From Apostichopus californicus (lineage: Eukaryota > Echinodermata > Holothuroidea > Aspidochirotida > Stichopodidae), in contig JAIPMN010001577.1 of the NCBI GenBank assembly GCA_020650975.1, forward strand, positions 1 to 32,063: 32,063 nt of DNA, written 5' to 3'. Each line of letters starts with the position of its first letter. Position 1 is the stretch's first letter. The position numbers and the translations under genes are program-made. Positions 18,731 through 30,759 of the stretch are shown here, piece after piece. The notes under the pieces are model-generated. The model was not told the DNA's origin, searched no databases, and worked only from the letters and a program-made list of their open reading frames with translations.

Positions 18731-18865
18731 ATTCCGCCGAGACCATACTGTACCCATGTACAGTACGTATAATCCATTCTGCCGAGACCATACTGTACCC
18801 ATGTACAGTACGGCTAATCCATTCTGCCGAGACCATACTGTACCCATGTACAGTACGGCTAATCC
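18731..18865. repeat. 45-bp minisatellite, three copies, each with a hairpin
   Basis: Three exact-length units begin at 18731, 18776 and 18821. Each contains TACTGTACCCATGTACAGTA, an inverted repeat with 8-bp arms and a CCAT loop. The array begins 67 bp after the exon 2 donor. Confidence 0.93.
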
Positions 18866-19457
18866 AACCATGTTTACTACGTCATGTGAACTGAAGTACT
18901 GTATAATTTGGTATGGAACTGTTCTCTGAGCATTCATACATGTTAGCTTGGTGTCTTTACTGCAGGTGAAATCCAGCCACAAGGGTCTCATCGGTCTGTC
19001 ATTGATTTACCACATGCTCTAATACTTCTAGACTTAGTTATGCTTATAAACTGAATGGTCGGAAAGTTTTAATAGTTAGAGAACTTGGCCATTAGCTTCA
19101 GTTACAAATGAGAGAATGCAAGTGATCTGTGTAACGTGATGAACTCTGTACTGCACTTAAGTCTCCACTTGAGCATTACAGTGCACCACTTACAGAGAGC
19201 ACAGACGATATACTTAACGCATGAATAATAATGCTGGCACAGCCAGGGAGTGTTGAGTATGGAACGTTTCTGACTCATAGACGCTGGTCTGTAACATAAT
19301 TATGTCATAAACTATCCATTGATTTTGTCAGTAGATATTGGAAAGGTCTTCTTGCAAACTTTAGATGCAGTCAGGAATGGTCTCTCTCAAAGTCGCTGCA
19401 AAGTTTCACTTTATCCCAGTACTTTCCATATCTTCCACCTCCACCATTGTCCTTCCA

Positions 19458-19474
19458 CCCCCCTCCCCCTCCCC
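19458..19474 (-). other. C-rich tract upstream of PAH exon 3
   Basis: C6TC5TC4 on the plus strand gives three long G runs on the minus strand, a possible quadruplex or triplex former. It lies 116 bp before exon 3. Confidence 0.4.
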
Positions 19475-19589
19475 ATGCACTTCCAGTTGAACCTTCTGTA
19501 ACTATATCTCATAGAGATTATTGTACTGTTTTATGACATAAACGGGTAATTTTTGTAATTTTTTTGTGTTCACCTTTTCACTATTTCAG

Positions 19590-19767
19590 CAAAGCAAGGT
19601 CAACCTGAGTCATATCGAGTCTAGGCCCTCGCGTCGTAGCAATGATGCATATGAATTTCTGGTCACGTGCGACAAAGGCCCCGAGGACCTGTCAGATGTC
19701 ATTGGGCAGCTGAAAGGGGTGTCCAGCTACGTCCATCTGCTCTCTCGAACGCACAGCACAAACTCAG
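19590..19767 (+). CDS. PAH: PAH exon 3 (ACT regulatory domain)
   Basis: The exon starts after TATTTCAG and reads QSKVNLSHIESRPSRRSNDA and then YEFLVTCDKG, containing the family signature IESRP (residues 69-73) that lines the allosteric phenylalanine site. It ends with one base of a Val codon before a GTGGGT donor (19768). It is 178 bp, six less than human exon 3, so the linker before the catalytic domain is two residues shorter. The open frame that reads on past 19767 is intron. Confidence 0.96.
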
Positions 19768-20917
19768 GTGGGTGCTCCCTCTCAAGGGTCTTTGTAGTAA
19801 AGGAGCAATTAATACAAAGAGAACCAAAACTGCTGGTCAATGAAAGCAGTCGACTAGATTTAATACTAAAGTTGTAAATAAATGTGATGAAAAACATTCA
19901 CTGCTAGTAGGCTAGTATGTTGCTTCCCTCATTACTTACCTGAGATGTTCAAAAGACATGGAAATATTTAACAGATTTCTCACACGTTTGTCCAAATTTC
20001 GGAAACAGTGACCTCATTCACTGAACTGGTCAAATGTCCTGAAATAATCTCCTGGAATACCCTTGCTGTTCAACTCATAAGGCAGATGATAATGTCGTCT
20101 GTTCCAATATCTGGACAGTTTAAAAAGGAAGACCGGTTCCTCTGAGGATATTACTTCTCTCTTCTTGTACAGGCACATGTCTCCACACAAGGAAAGCACT
20201 TTACCTTCTATGGTCCTATTTCTAATCTCCGAACTTGTCATACATCTCTACTTGCTGGTTGATTTCTATAACACAGACTTCTGTTAGGGATTTTCCCCTT
20301 GCAATGTTTCTGGAGTAAGTTCTGTGTCAAGATGGTAAAACATCAAGACATGTAGAATTAGTGTGTTTGGGCAGACATACTGTATGGAATGTGTTAACAG
20401 AGCTAAACCAGCTCAGCTATAAATGGACTTAGACTGAACTTGACCCAATTATTATTAGCTCTCGTTCCCAATTTAGTTCATGCTGTACCTGAAACTTTCT
20501 TTCTTGATGGTGGTTGGAGGGTGCAGCCCGGGATAGGCAGCACATTTGTATTACCTTACGATGCTAATGTCTTAGCGCTGAATTGGTTTTAAGTATTCAC
20601 CAGAAAAAAATCAATTCAGTTGGATGCGAATAATTGTGCATCAAGCATGAACAATGTCAAAGTACAGTGACATTGTCATTTAAGCAGAATATTATAAAAT
20701 AGTGGAAATATTTGAACCCTGAAAAGCTAAGTTACACTTACATGGTACTGACATGTTTCTAGGACACCTCCATCCTACAGCACTCTTGACGTACAACCAT
20801 GTTATCGTAACATGCCACAACACATAACATTCAATTCATAACATTCAACTACAGAATCTCAGTGGAATGGCTGAAGTAAGAACAACCATGTTGATGAGTG
20901 TTGAAGGTACACAGTGT

Positions 20918-21130
20918 CAGTGTTTGGCCTGATACAGTACTTCATCATCCAATGTGCAATAGTTAGCACATTATGACAGCTACATCTAAACAACCATGGG
21001 TGTACACAAGTAACACAGCAGTGTTTGGCCTCATACAGTACTTCATTATCCAATGTGCAGTACTTAGCACGTTATGACACATATCATCTAAACAACCATG
21101 CGTGTACACAAGTAACACAGCAGTGTTTGG
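20918..21130. repeat. 101-102-bp tandem repeat
   Basis: Units begin CAGTGTTTGGCCT at 20918 and 21019, with a partial third at 21121. Each contains CATACAGTACTTCAT (or GATACAGTACTTCAT) and ATCTAAACAACCATG. Confidence 0.88.
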
Positions 21131-22162
21131 CTATCCTCGGTTTACTCTATACAATTCCTCTGATGTATTGTACGGTGTGTCATAATAAATAAGAGCCATA
21201 TTTGAACAGTCATGTAAAAGAGGATTTATTACTGAAGGTCACAGGCAGAAGTGTGTCACCAAACGTCACACATTTATAGGCTGTATTTAGCACTTTACAG
21301 TAGGCACCTGTTCCATCATCTGTTAAACAAGTTTTTTTTCAGCCAGAGCTAGGATCTTGTCAAACAGGAGAAGGAGAAGAAGAAGTCTTTCATCTTTAAG
21401 CAGCTGTTGTAGCTCTTTGTATTCAGTCAATAATATCTTAACATTGAACGATATTCAGAGCCATTTATTCGAAATGAAAATTTAAAGAGAAATAAATTGA
21501 ACTCTTTGTTTATATTAATCAGGGAGTAATTATTGACCATTTTCTTATTCTAAAAATTTGATTTGGACAGAAATCCCCTTTTCAGATAATTTTATTCGAC
21601 ATGCAGTGAAAACTTTCCCTTAAGCTTGCTATCCTTTCTTTCATGTCAGAACTGGTATGAATTCAAAATGAAACTTGAATCTGTTACACTAACTGTAAAC
21701 TGTTATTGGACTTCTGTGTCAAACATTTTACCAAACTGGTTTTATTGAAAATGCCCTCACTGGGCACCAGTCACTTCTGTTATTATTTAAAGTTGACACA
21801 GTTATTGACAGTGGTATTTATTACTCCCAGCGAGATGCTAAACATATTATGGGTAATCTCTTTGACCTTTGGGTTTTTAAGTGCTGTTTATGCAACTCAG
21901 TAGAATGGTGAACATTCTAAAGTCTAGAATAATGCTATGTGTCCATTATGGTACTAGGAAATGTGGCCACACCTTTTAAAGATAATACAAAACAAAGGAA
22001 ATTTATTTATTAAAAAAGCTATATTAATGCCATTGCAAGAATTTTGACCTTTTGTTTCTATTCTGTTTTGACAGAATTTTCCGATAGCGGAACCAAGCCC
22101 ACAGCAGAGAGTAATTCTCTTCTCTACTTCTTTAAATATTTTATCGTACCCTATTAGTCTCG

Positions 22163-22179
22163 CTCTCTCTCTCTCTCTC
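22163..22179. repeat. (CT)n microsatellite
   Basis: About eight CT dinucleotides in PAH intron 3. Confidence 0.9.
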
Positions 22180-22454
22180 GCACACTATCTGCTTGAACAG
22201 TGCTGTTGCCAAGTTACATGAATAATTATTCATAATTATTCATAATCGTTACATACACATATGATATTTAAACATCAGAATGTTTTGACTATAGGGATGT
22301 GAGATATATGTTAATTAAGATCATGAGCTCATTTTTTCCAATACATGTTGAATTAAGTCACACTGTAAGTAGCCTATAGTTGTCATAGCAACACTTACTT
22401 GGCCGGTACAGTATAGAACATCATCTGGATATATTTGATTAGCCTATTTTGTAA

Positions 22455-22705
22455 TTGTCATGGTCGAGTGGATAAAGGCAGTGGCATATTACAATCCTAG
22501 CATCTGGGAGATTGTGGGTTTGATCTCTGGCCAGTGGCTACAGTAAGGCAGGTTTTTCATCCAGGAGCAACCCACTTTTTTCACATTTAAAATGATCTTT
22601 CCGGACATGAAGTGGAAGGTTTTAGCCATTGGGATTCTCAGACATCCGCAAGTGGCTGCTTAACGTCGTCAAATTAAGTACTGCCTTCCAGGCTGAATAT
22701 AAACT
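22455..22705 (+). mobile_element. tRNA-derived SINE, second family
   Basis: The head has an A box TGGTCGAGTGG (22461-22471) and a decayed B box GGTTTGATCTC (22517-22527) 56 bp apart, as in a tRNA with a long variable arm. The body contains CATCTGGGAG, TTTTTCATCCAGGAG and near the end CTGCCTTCCAG. The same landmarks recur in the same order at 30760-31025, which supports a dispersed family. No target duplication is clear, so the borders are approximate. Confidence 0.7.
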
Positions 22706-23397
22706 GATTTGTGAAATTATCAAATAGGTGCATGTATGCTGCAGCACTACAGAAAATGTTTTTATAAATTTGGCATTAAAAAAACATTTTTTAGAAGATA
22801 ATGTTAATCACTACTGCAATTGAGAACATATATTTGAAAAGCCATCTCACATCCCTTGATGAAGCAAGACAAGAAAAGAACAGAGAAAACACTTCACGGT
22901 CATGTTTAGAGAATTAACTATATACAAGTTTGCTGTTTATTGAACAGAAAATGTTAAAATTACATAAAAGTGAGTACCTATTGACAAAAACTCAATTTGG
23001 CAATGTCATTGTTAATTGCTGGATGTGGGGTGTTGGGTTTCTGCTTAAAACCCTCTTCTAAACCTTTTTGGTTATTTGCATTTAGAAACTAGAAATGGGT
23101 GACATATATATGTTGCATGAATTTATCATTTATGAATGTATCCCCCCAAAAATTGCTTATTAATTTAAATCTCACATTTTTCATGTTTTCAGTTTTAAAA
23201 CTTTTAACCCTGTTTCAGAATGGTACATTCTAGCTATGGTTTGGGTTTGCTAATCTTTTCATCTGAAATAATGAGATTATTTACGCATTCAGCTATTCAG
23301 TTCTCTGTCACAATATTTTTAATATATTTACAATATATTTACAATATTTTTCTGTGCCAGACAAATTCTCTGTAACTGAAAACTGACTTCAACTGAG

Positions 23398-23600
23398 TTA
23401 AGGTGGATATTTAAAACAATTAAAGTGGATATTTAAAACAATTAAAGTGGATATTTAAAACAATTAAAGTGGATATTTAAAACAGTTAAAGTGGATTTTA
23501 TTAGGAAGTTAAGGTGTGGATATTTAAGGAAGTTAAAGTGGATAGTTAAGGAAGATAAAGTGGATATTTAAGGAAGATAATGAGGATATTTAAGCCAAAT
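23398..23600. repeat. 21-bp tandem repeat, decaying to the right
   Basis: AGTGGATATTTAAAACAATTA is repeated four times almost perfectly from 23400. It then degenerates into AAGTGGATATTTAAGGAAG variants up to about 23600. Confidence 0.9.
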
Positions 23601-25453
23601 GCAAAGTTCCTTACCCGTCCCTTTGGAGCTCCCATACTTTGGAGTGACAGGTGTGTTTTGATAAATATGACTGTATCATAAATTAGTTGCCAAAGTTTGG
23701 TCAAAAGGTCTCAGAATGGACTACTGTTGGTATCCCCATGACAACTGCCAGGCACACTATATTACATACCCTGGAAGAAAAACAAAAAGCTGGTTTTGCA
23801 GATTTATCGTTACTGTGGATATATCTGCAGCTGGTATTTTACAAACAGCTACACAACATTTGTGCCATCTTTTCCAAGTTTTTCTCCATCCCTTTTAACC
23901 TGCTGTTTGGATGCACTATGAAGTAGGTGTGTTGTCCAAGTCTAATTAATTCTTTGTCTGTTAAATCTCCACCCAAATGTATTCTCTTATCTCTATTGAC
24001 AACCACTTGCTGACCCAATTAAAAATAATATTTTAATTTAAATTAAATAGTTAAACAATTTAGATAACACAGTGCTTACAGTATAATTTGATTTGTATGA
24101 TCAGGGGATCAACCTGACCGGTCATTCTGAAGGACGAGTTTACCGTTAAACTTTATACTGTAAATTCATAAGCAGTCTGTACAGTGCTAACAAAACAAAA
24201 GAAAAAATCACTGCAATTATGACATAGTTCTATATTTAGATGACCAAAATAGTACAGTGCACCCTTACAGGAAGGAGTTCAAGTTCAACTTCACCTGTGT
24301 TCACACATCTTCACGAAAATATCCCTTCCTCTCTCTGGGGTATAATCACACATTTCCACGGTCTGAACATTTGGAACCTGTACCACAGAATAGTCGTAGA
24401 GTTAGTTGTTTGTCACTTCATGGATGTTATGTGAGAGTGCTCAAGATAGTCAGTAACTGTAGATATTATGATAAATGTCCCTGTGGGGGAGCTATGTGTT
24501 TTCAAACAGAATAAAAGATGTGTGGAGATCTTTCAAGTGTCTACAATACTGTGCTAAACTCTTTCTAATAATATATATTTAAATTTCAAAGGTATAGATC
24601 TGTGAATAGCTTTAAAAGAGTCAAAAAGAGTCAAAGTTTGAGAACTTTTTACCAACTTTTATTTTTTTATATATTTTATAAATTGATTTATATACTGTCA
24701 AACTTATAGAAACACCTGTCACTCTAAAGTATGGAGAAGCTGGATAGTTCTTGTTCACTACTACAGTTAAAAAAAAAAAGTAAAAGTGTTCTCTTGGAGT
24801 TTATTTAATAAATTTATGACAGAGCATATGAATTTTTTATACAAAATCAAGGAATGTGCCCAATAATTTAAAATAAATAAATAAAATAAGTGCAACAGAG
24901 GAGATGATGAATAACCACATTGATAGAAAGTTAATAAAGAAAAAAACAATTACACTCGTAATTATGATACCAATTTATGTTTTCCATTTGACAGTTAATG
25001 CTATTGTTCTAGCAAGTTTTAAGTACTCTTTGTCTTTCCTTTGATTGTCTTATGGGTTTTCTTTTCTTCTCTCTGTTATCCACGATGTCCGTCCATCTGG
25101 TCGCTCGATAAAATTATTTCTGTAGAGAGACGTAAGTGATCTCGTCCGTTTTATCAACAGCTCTTGGTCGAAGCAAGAATAAAAAGAAAGAATAAAATCA
25201 TCAAAATTTAAGGAGAAAGTCAGAAAGAAAAAGAAACACATCACCGAATCGCTATGTCTATTTCAGATTTCTTGTTCAGAATGAAGCTTTCATATGCTGC
25301 TAAGATCATGTAAATTCATGCATACAAATTTATGTTTATTTTGCACTTGGAAATGAAAACTCATGAAATGCATCACAATGTTTAGTTTCATAAATAACCA
25401 ATTAATGGAAGTGATGTTTCTGGCTTTGTTCCAGGTACTGTGAATTTGCAACT

Positions 25454-25775
25454 ACAGTATATTGTTCCTGTACAGTATACTATTCCTGTACAATGTACTG
25501 TTCCTGTACGGTATACTGTTCCTATAGAATGTACTGCTCCTGTACAATGTACTGTTCCTGTACAATGTACTGTTCCTGTACTGTATACTGTTCCTGTACA
25601 GTATACTATTCCTGTACAATGTACTGTTCCTGTACGGTATACTGTTCCTGTACAGTGTACTGTTCCTGTACGGTATACTGTTCCTGTACAATGTACTGTT
25701 CCTGTACAATGTACTGTTCCTGTACAGTATACTGTTCCTGTACAATGTACTGCTCCTGTACAGGATATTGCTCTG
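25454..25775. repeat. 18-bp minisatellite, about 18 copies
   Basis: The unit is TGTTCCTGTACAATGTAC with AATG, GGTA or AGTA variation in the same slots. Because 18 is a multiple of three and the unit has no stop in most frames, it creates overlapping open frames of 97-152 codons on both strands with a six-residue period. These are artefacts and not genes. Confidence 0.95.
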
Positions 25776-26214
25776 GAATAAGTTAGGAATGCTATGCTTA
25801 AAAAAAGCAGCCACGTGCTACATTTGTTCACATCATTTAAGTCCATTCATCACTTTTTCACAACTGCGGTTGCCACCTCAGTTGCCACTGCAGTTGCCAC
25901 CTCAGTTACCATGCTGTTACAGTTATTTACCAATGTTATGGCATAATTTCTACTAACTACAAATACTGTTTTGAATAAGCTGGAGATTTACCTCGTTCCC
26001 TGTCAGGTTTTAGTTGATTTTTTTTCACTGGATGGTCTTAAAACAGTTTTATCTTGAGATCAACGGCCCAATAAAAGGAAGAAACTGCTGCCAGCCTGCC
26101 AGGCATGTACTGCCAGCCTTGAAAGAATGTCACCTTTAATGCTCTCTGCTGCTGTTTGAGTTGAAGACCAACTATTTGTCTACAGTAGGGTAGCTCCATC
26201 CTTGTTAACTGGAA

Positions 26215-26345
26215 AATTTATTAATTATTTTATTAATTTTTGTTATTATTATTAATTTTTTTAATAATTATTATTATTTTTAATTTGATTAATTATTATT
26301 ATTATTTTTATTTATTTATTAATTATTTATTAATTTTTATGCCTG
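26215..26345. repeat. (TTA)n-rich low-complexity tract
   Basis: Almost pure A and T with TTA and ATT runs in PAH intron 3. Confidence 0.9.
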
Positions 26346-27436
26346 CATTAAATTATTCACCACTTCTAGGTAATTATTGGCAGAAAATTTCCAAAGGTTT
26401 GTATAACTGAAAGTCAAACATAAACATTAAATATTTGCAGGAGATTAATCTGTATAACCTGATTAATATCAATTTACTGATTGTAAACATGATTGTACAT
26501 TACAGAACTTGTAATTGTAAATCTTGGTTCAAAAAGCTAACTCAAAGACGCCAAATGCTGAGAAATCAGGACCCACTTGCTCAAATTCCTGTATACATGT
26601 ACAGTATGGACCCAAGGTTATAAATGGCTGTGTGGGGAACAAGATTGTTTTATGGTGATCAGTGAGTGATTCCTAACGTGTACACGATGGGAAGCTACAA
26701 GCTACCGCTGGTTAGTGGGAAGATTTGATATACTGTATACTTCATTTCCTCCATTACCTGTCTCCTCACAACTTCAGCACTTATGTTTACGAATTTGTAG
26801 TTATATATCTTTTCTATATATATACACAAGCTTTAAAGATTTTTTTTTTTCATTTTTGCTTTAATTGGAAGCCATCTTTTTTAAAGCTAAATGTTTCCAC
26901 CAGGCTTTAAATTACAATTAAAGCAATTTTTGTTCACTTTCAGAATTGAAAAGATATATAATTTTATGGGTATAATGCATGCTTGCTTGAATGTAGTATT
27001 ATGCGCTTCTACCTGGTGGCTGATGTAGAGAACTGGACACATATCACAATAATGTTATGGTTGTATTGTACAGGGTAATGCTTCCAAACTGAGTGTGATT
27101 GTCTGGAAACTTTTAGAAAATGAGATAATTTTTCTGGTATTAAAACTTGCAAAAAGCTATGAAAGCAATGAAACATGGGAAAATTACTCTAATATACAGT
27201 AGTACAAGTTCACTGATGCATTAGAAAGCAGTTTTTTTTGTTTTTTTTAAGAACAGGAACAATAATATTTTATAAAAGCCTATTCAGAGCCAAAATAAAA
27301 TTTGCTGAACTTGAAATTTGAAGATTAAATTTATTCCCTGCATAAGATTTGGCTTTAATGCATACAGTTTGATATATCACTGAATTTCCATATTTGATTT
27401 TTAATTGTCCGTTATAACATAAAATACTGAGTATTC

Positions 27437-27601
27437 ACCATATATAACCATTCAGTACCCGGTATCTACAGTACATACATGACCTGATTAAACCATATAT
27501 AACCATTCAGTACCCGGTATCTACAGTACATACATGACCTGATTAAACCATGTATAACCATTCAGTACCCAGTATCTACAGTACATACATGACCTGATTA
27601 A
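27437..27601. repeat. 55-bp minisatellite, three copies
   Basis: Units start at 27437, 27492 and 27547 with ACCATATATAACCATTCAGT and contain GTATCTACAGTACATACATG. Only a few bases differ between copies. Confidence 0.93.
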
Positions 27602-28068
27602 ATCATCTCATTCAATATCTCACATTAAAAAGCAGTTGTTTGTAAAGCTTCGTTTACCTCGCAATCATATTATTATCATGAAAAGGTAACTTTTTCCACA
27701 GGATTTTGGTCGCCATAAAATGCACCTGTTTGTATTAATTGTCAGTCATTATGTGGAAATTACATAAATAAGTACATTAAAATCTTGGCAAAAGATGGGA
27801 ATTTTAGCTAAATACAACTACAGTGTACAGCTGAATTATACAATGTTATGTACTGCATGTTAATTATCGTAATCTATCAGCAAAGTTGTATACAGTAAGT
27901 AATGGTGGCTTATATACCAGCGTTTATACTTCACATCATACTGAATGATGCATACTTTCTATTTCTGTTTCGTCTACTACTATATGTACATCATAAATAT
28001 TCATGTATGCATATTATCATAATTTGCATTTAAATTATAATCGTATTATACATCATGTATATGCATAC

Positions 28069-28090
28069 ATAATATTATGCATAATATTAT
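28069..28090. repeat. 22-bp perfect palindrome
   Basis: ATAATATTATG (28069-28079) is followed immediately by its reverse complement (28080-28090). It is AT-rich and 117 bp before PAH exon 4. Confidence 0.85.
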
Positions 28091-28206
28091 AAGTTGCATA
28101 ACCGTGAATATATACATATATTTCAGAAGAGGATGCATTACTTTATATGCAATGGTTTTCATACCATCTCATTCATTAATTCTTCATTATTCTTTCATAA
28201 TTTTAG

Positions 28207-28295
28207 TTCCCTGGTTTCCAAGAAGGATAAAGGACTTGGACAAGTTTGCCAACCAGATCCTCAGTTATGGAGCCGAACTTGATTCTGATCATCCA
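28207..28295 (+). CDS. PAH: PAH exon 4 (start of catalytic domain)
   Basis: After AATTTTAG the exon completes a Val codon and reads [20 protein letters not shown] and then GAELDSDHP, nearly identical to human PAH. It is 89 bp and ends in phase 0 before GTGAGT, exactly as human exon 4. This part forms the first helices of the catalytic domain. Confidence 0.97.
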
Positions 28296-29253
28296 GTGAG
28301 TTGATTCAATGAATATTCAAAGATTATACAACTGAGTCAAGTCCTTCTCACAAACTAACAGATTTATCATCACGATATTGACACTACTGGTAGTAACATA
28401 CTGTATGTCCAAGCATGAACATGTAGTGATTATCTCTAGACAAACTTGTAAATATTGCCTAGGTAGATGTTTTAACATAGTTAGAATACTGTTTCTGTTT
28501 ACTCCAAGAGGGTAAACCATTCATGTAGAGTAGCCATACAGTACAATATACTCCAACTATGCCTAGACTTTCCCAAATTGTAGCCACTTTCTAAACAAAA
28601 TGCCAGTGCATAAAAGATCTACTGGCTTAAATTAAATTCCAACATATAGTTTTCTTGAATTAAGACAAAAGCAACATTAAGTTTACTGTAGACTGGCAGA
28701 AGCATTTTGTATCCACTGGGCATTTAGCAAAGTAAATACAGTAGCCTGAATTTCAAGGCCTTCACCTATTTCATTTTTCTGTTCACTACAATTTACCTAT
28801 TTCCTTTAATGTTAGTTTCGTTATGATTCTATCTATAAAAACTTTACAGTACTTTTGGCAATCACTGCAAGTTTTAGGAGAAGTTAAGGTTTTGCTAACT
28901 ATATTTTATCTCTGATCAGATACTGTACTCTTTTCAAATTTACCTTTAGAAACATTTTGTTACTTTATTATAAACTTTGATAAGATCTCCCAATGAGAGA
29001 GGACAAAATTTTGCTTTTGCTGTTGGGAGATATCTTCATCATAATCGTGTGTTTATCACAAACAACTCCTGATAAGATGAAGATTAAAATGCGGGTTTTT
29101 GCTTATCCTGTAATATCATATCAATCATAGGATCAGGCTTTATATTAATAAAGGCTGTTTGTTGTTTGCTTTTTGAGAGCACATTTACCAGTTTTTGAGA
29201 TAAGCTTGTCCAATTGATTGATTAGCTTTCTTTCTTATCTCTCGTATTTCCAG
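28296..29253 (+). other. PAH intron 4
   Basis: Intron with a GTGAGT donor and a TTTCCAG acceptor. I see no repeat or gene inside. Confidence 0.85.
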
Positions 29254-29321
29254 GGATTTACGGATCCTGTCTACAGAGCCAGAAGAAAGGAATTTGCAGA
29301 TATTGCATTCAACTATAAGTA
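29254..29321 (+). CDS. PAH: PAH exon 5
   Basis: The exon reads [20 protein letters not shown] and YK, differing from human [22 protein letters not shown] by a few conservative changes. It is 68 bp, the human length. It ends with two bases of a codon (TA) before GTAAGA, so residue His170 of human is Tyr here once joined to exon 6. Confidence 0.97.
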
Positions 29322-30118
29322 GTAAGAAATGAGGCGCTTATAAAGTGTAGCTCTTTATGTTTACAGTTTGCTGCCTGTGTTGTTTTGTGGAGGTTAAAGG
29401 TCAAGTTCTTAGCAAACCTAACCATCAGTACTGACCCACTGTATCTGTAGAGATGCTGCATGATAAAACATTTCCACCAAACTGCTTTGATTAATTTCAG
29501 TCCATTAATATGAACTAACAGACTTAATTTGGTTGCCAACCCAGAGAGGGGAAAAATTTAATACATATATACCAAAGACCCAAACACAGCCATGTAACTT
29601 GAAAATAAATTGACAGTAATGTTTGCAGTTTGCTCGTTATCTGTTATCGTTATCTGTTATGCAGTTAATCTGCAATTTAGGTTGCAGTCTAAACCTACAA
29701 TTTAGATTTATGATCTTTGAACAATTAACGTCGACGTCGAATCGACCCATTGACATCGACAGCTTCCGTCTTTGTGCGAATTTTTAACGACTCAGCGTCA
29801 CTGATTTGTGAGGGTACCCTCTTACGACGTTGTGATGGGCTTAGACTTCAATCAGTGCATTTGTCCCTATTAAAGAAATGGGTGAAATGAACTGTTCTAT
29901 CTTTTCTTGAGTTTATAAACTTATTCAAAATAACCTAAATAACCCAAAATAATTAACCATACAACTTGTCTCCATTTTGGTACTCATCTGCTTTCCAAGT
30001 CGAGTTTTCAAAACAGACTGATCGGTACAGTAGATGTCTTATTATACTGTAAGGAAGCACTAGTAGGTTTAATAAATATAATATGAATCTGTGATAAGTT
30101 TATGAATCTATGTACAGC

Positions 30119-30216
30119 CATCTCAAGTGACCAGCAAGTACTAAACAACCTCTTCATACGTTCATCTCATCTCAAGTGACAAGCAAGTACTAAACAACCT
30201 CTTCATACGTCCGTCT
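30119..30216. repeat. 49-bp tandem duplication carrying the exon 6 branch point
   Basis: Copies at 30119-30167 and 30168-30216 agree at about 46 of 49 positions. Each contains TACTAAAC (30139-30146 and 30188-30195), a good match to the U2-pairing branch site, followed by a pyrimidine-rich stretch. The right copy is 28 nt from the acceptor AG at 30221-30222. The left copy is 77 nt away and lacks its own AG. Confidence 0.92.
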
Positions 30217-30222
30217 CCTCAG

Positions 30223-30419
30223 CGGTCAGACCATTCCAAAGGTCAAGTACACAGAGGCTGAAATTAAGACCTGGGGAACCATTTTTGACAAACTGACAGA
30301 ACTTTATCCGACCCATGCTTGCCGGGAGTTTAACCATATCTTCCCTCTCTTGATCGAAAACTGTGGCTACAGGAAGGACAATATCCCACAACTGGAAGAT
30401 ATCTCCAACTTCATGAAAG
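30223..30419 (+). CDS. PAH: PAH exon 6
   Basis: The exon completes a Tyr codon and reads [20 protein letters not shown], then [20 protein letters not shown] and [23 protein letters not shown] marks PAH, where tryptophan hydroxylases differ. It is 197 bp as in human and ends with one base before a GTTTGA donor. That donor has T at +3 and is the weakest of the gene, so skipping or alternative use is conceivable. Confidence 0.97.
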
Positions 30420-30759
30420 GTTTGATTTAATATAAGCCCCAAATTATCTCTAATGAATGTTGAATGTCAAAGGAAATAAAAGAAGAATTCAGTTTCAATC
30501 AATATTATTTGAAGAAGTGTGGGGTTTTTGAATTAAATAATAACAAAGTGCTTATCTAGACTGGGAAAAAAAATGTGAAGTAATAAATACAAAAATAGTT
30601 CTTTGTTTTTTCCTGTGAGTATGTCTCTGCAGATGATCCTGCTAGGAATGTGAAACATTACATACAACTATTACAAGGCTTTCATGTATGCAATTCCATA
30701 GTAAGACTTTTGCATGTCATATGCACAGTATCTATGGTGGTGTGTGTATGAAGGTGTTG

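Larger units (their letters stand above)
19768..28206 (+). other. PAH intron 3
   Basis: This 8.4-kb intron contains the 101-bp, 21-bp, 18-bp and 55-bp arrays and a SINE listed separately. The remaining stretches (about 21131-22450, 22706-23399, 23601-25453, 25776-27436) are AT-rich and show no recognisable gene. Open frames such as 23687-23926 and 24240-24514 have no domain. Confidence 0.6.

Noticed and set aside
18695-18991. 98-codon minus-strand frame with repeated LAVLYMGTVWSRQ
   Set aside because: It is a translation of the 45-bp minisatellite (45 is divisible by three) in PAH intron 2.
19768-19877. Extension of PAH exon 3 to the stop at 19875
   Set aside because: The GTGGGT donor at 19768 keeps phase with exon 4, and the read-through sequence has no PAH similarity.
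25388-25846. Overlapping 97-152-codon open frames on both strands
   Set aside because: They are produced by the 18-bp minisatellite, which has a period divisible by three and few stops.
30203-30442. 79-codon minus-strand frame
   Set aside because: It is the antisense shadow of PAH exon 6.
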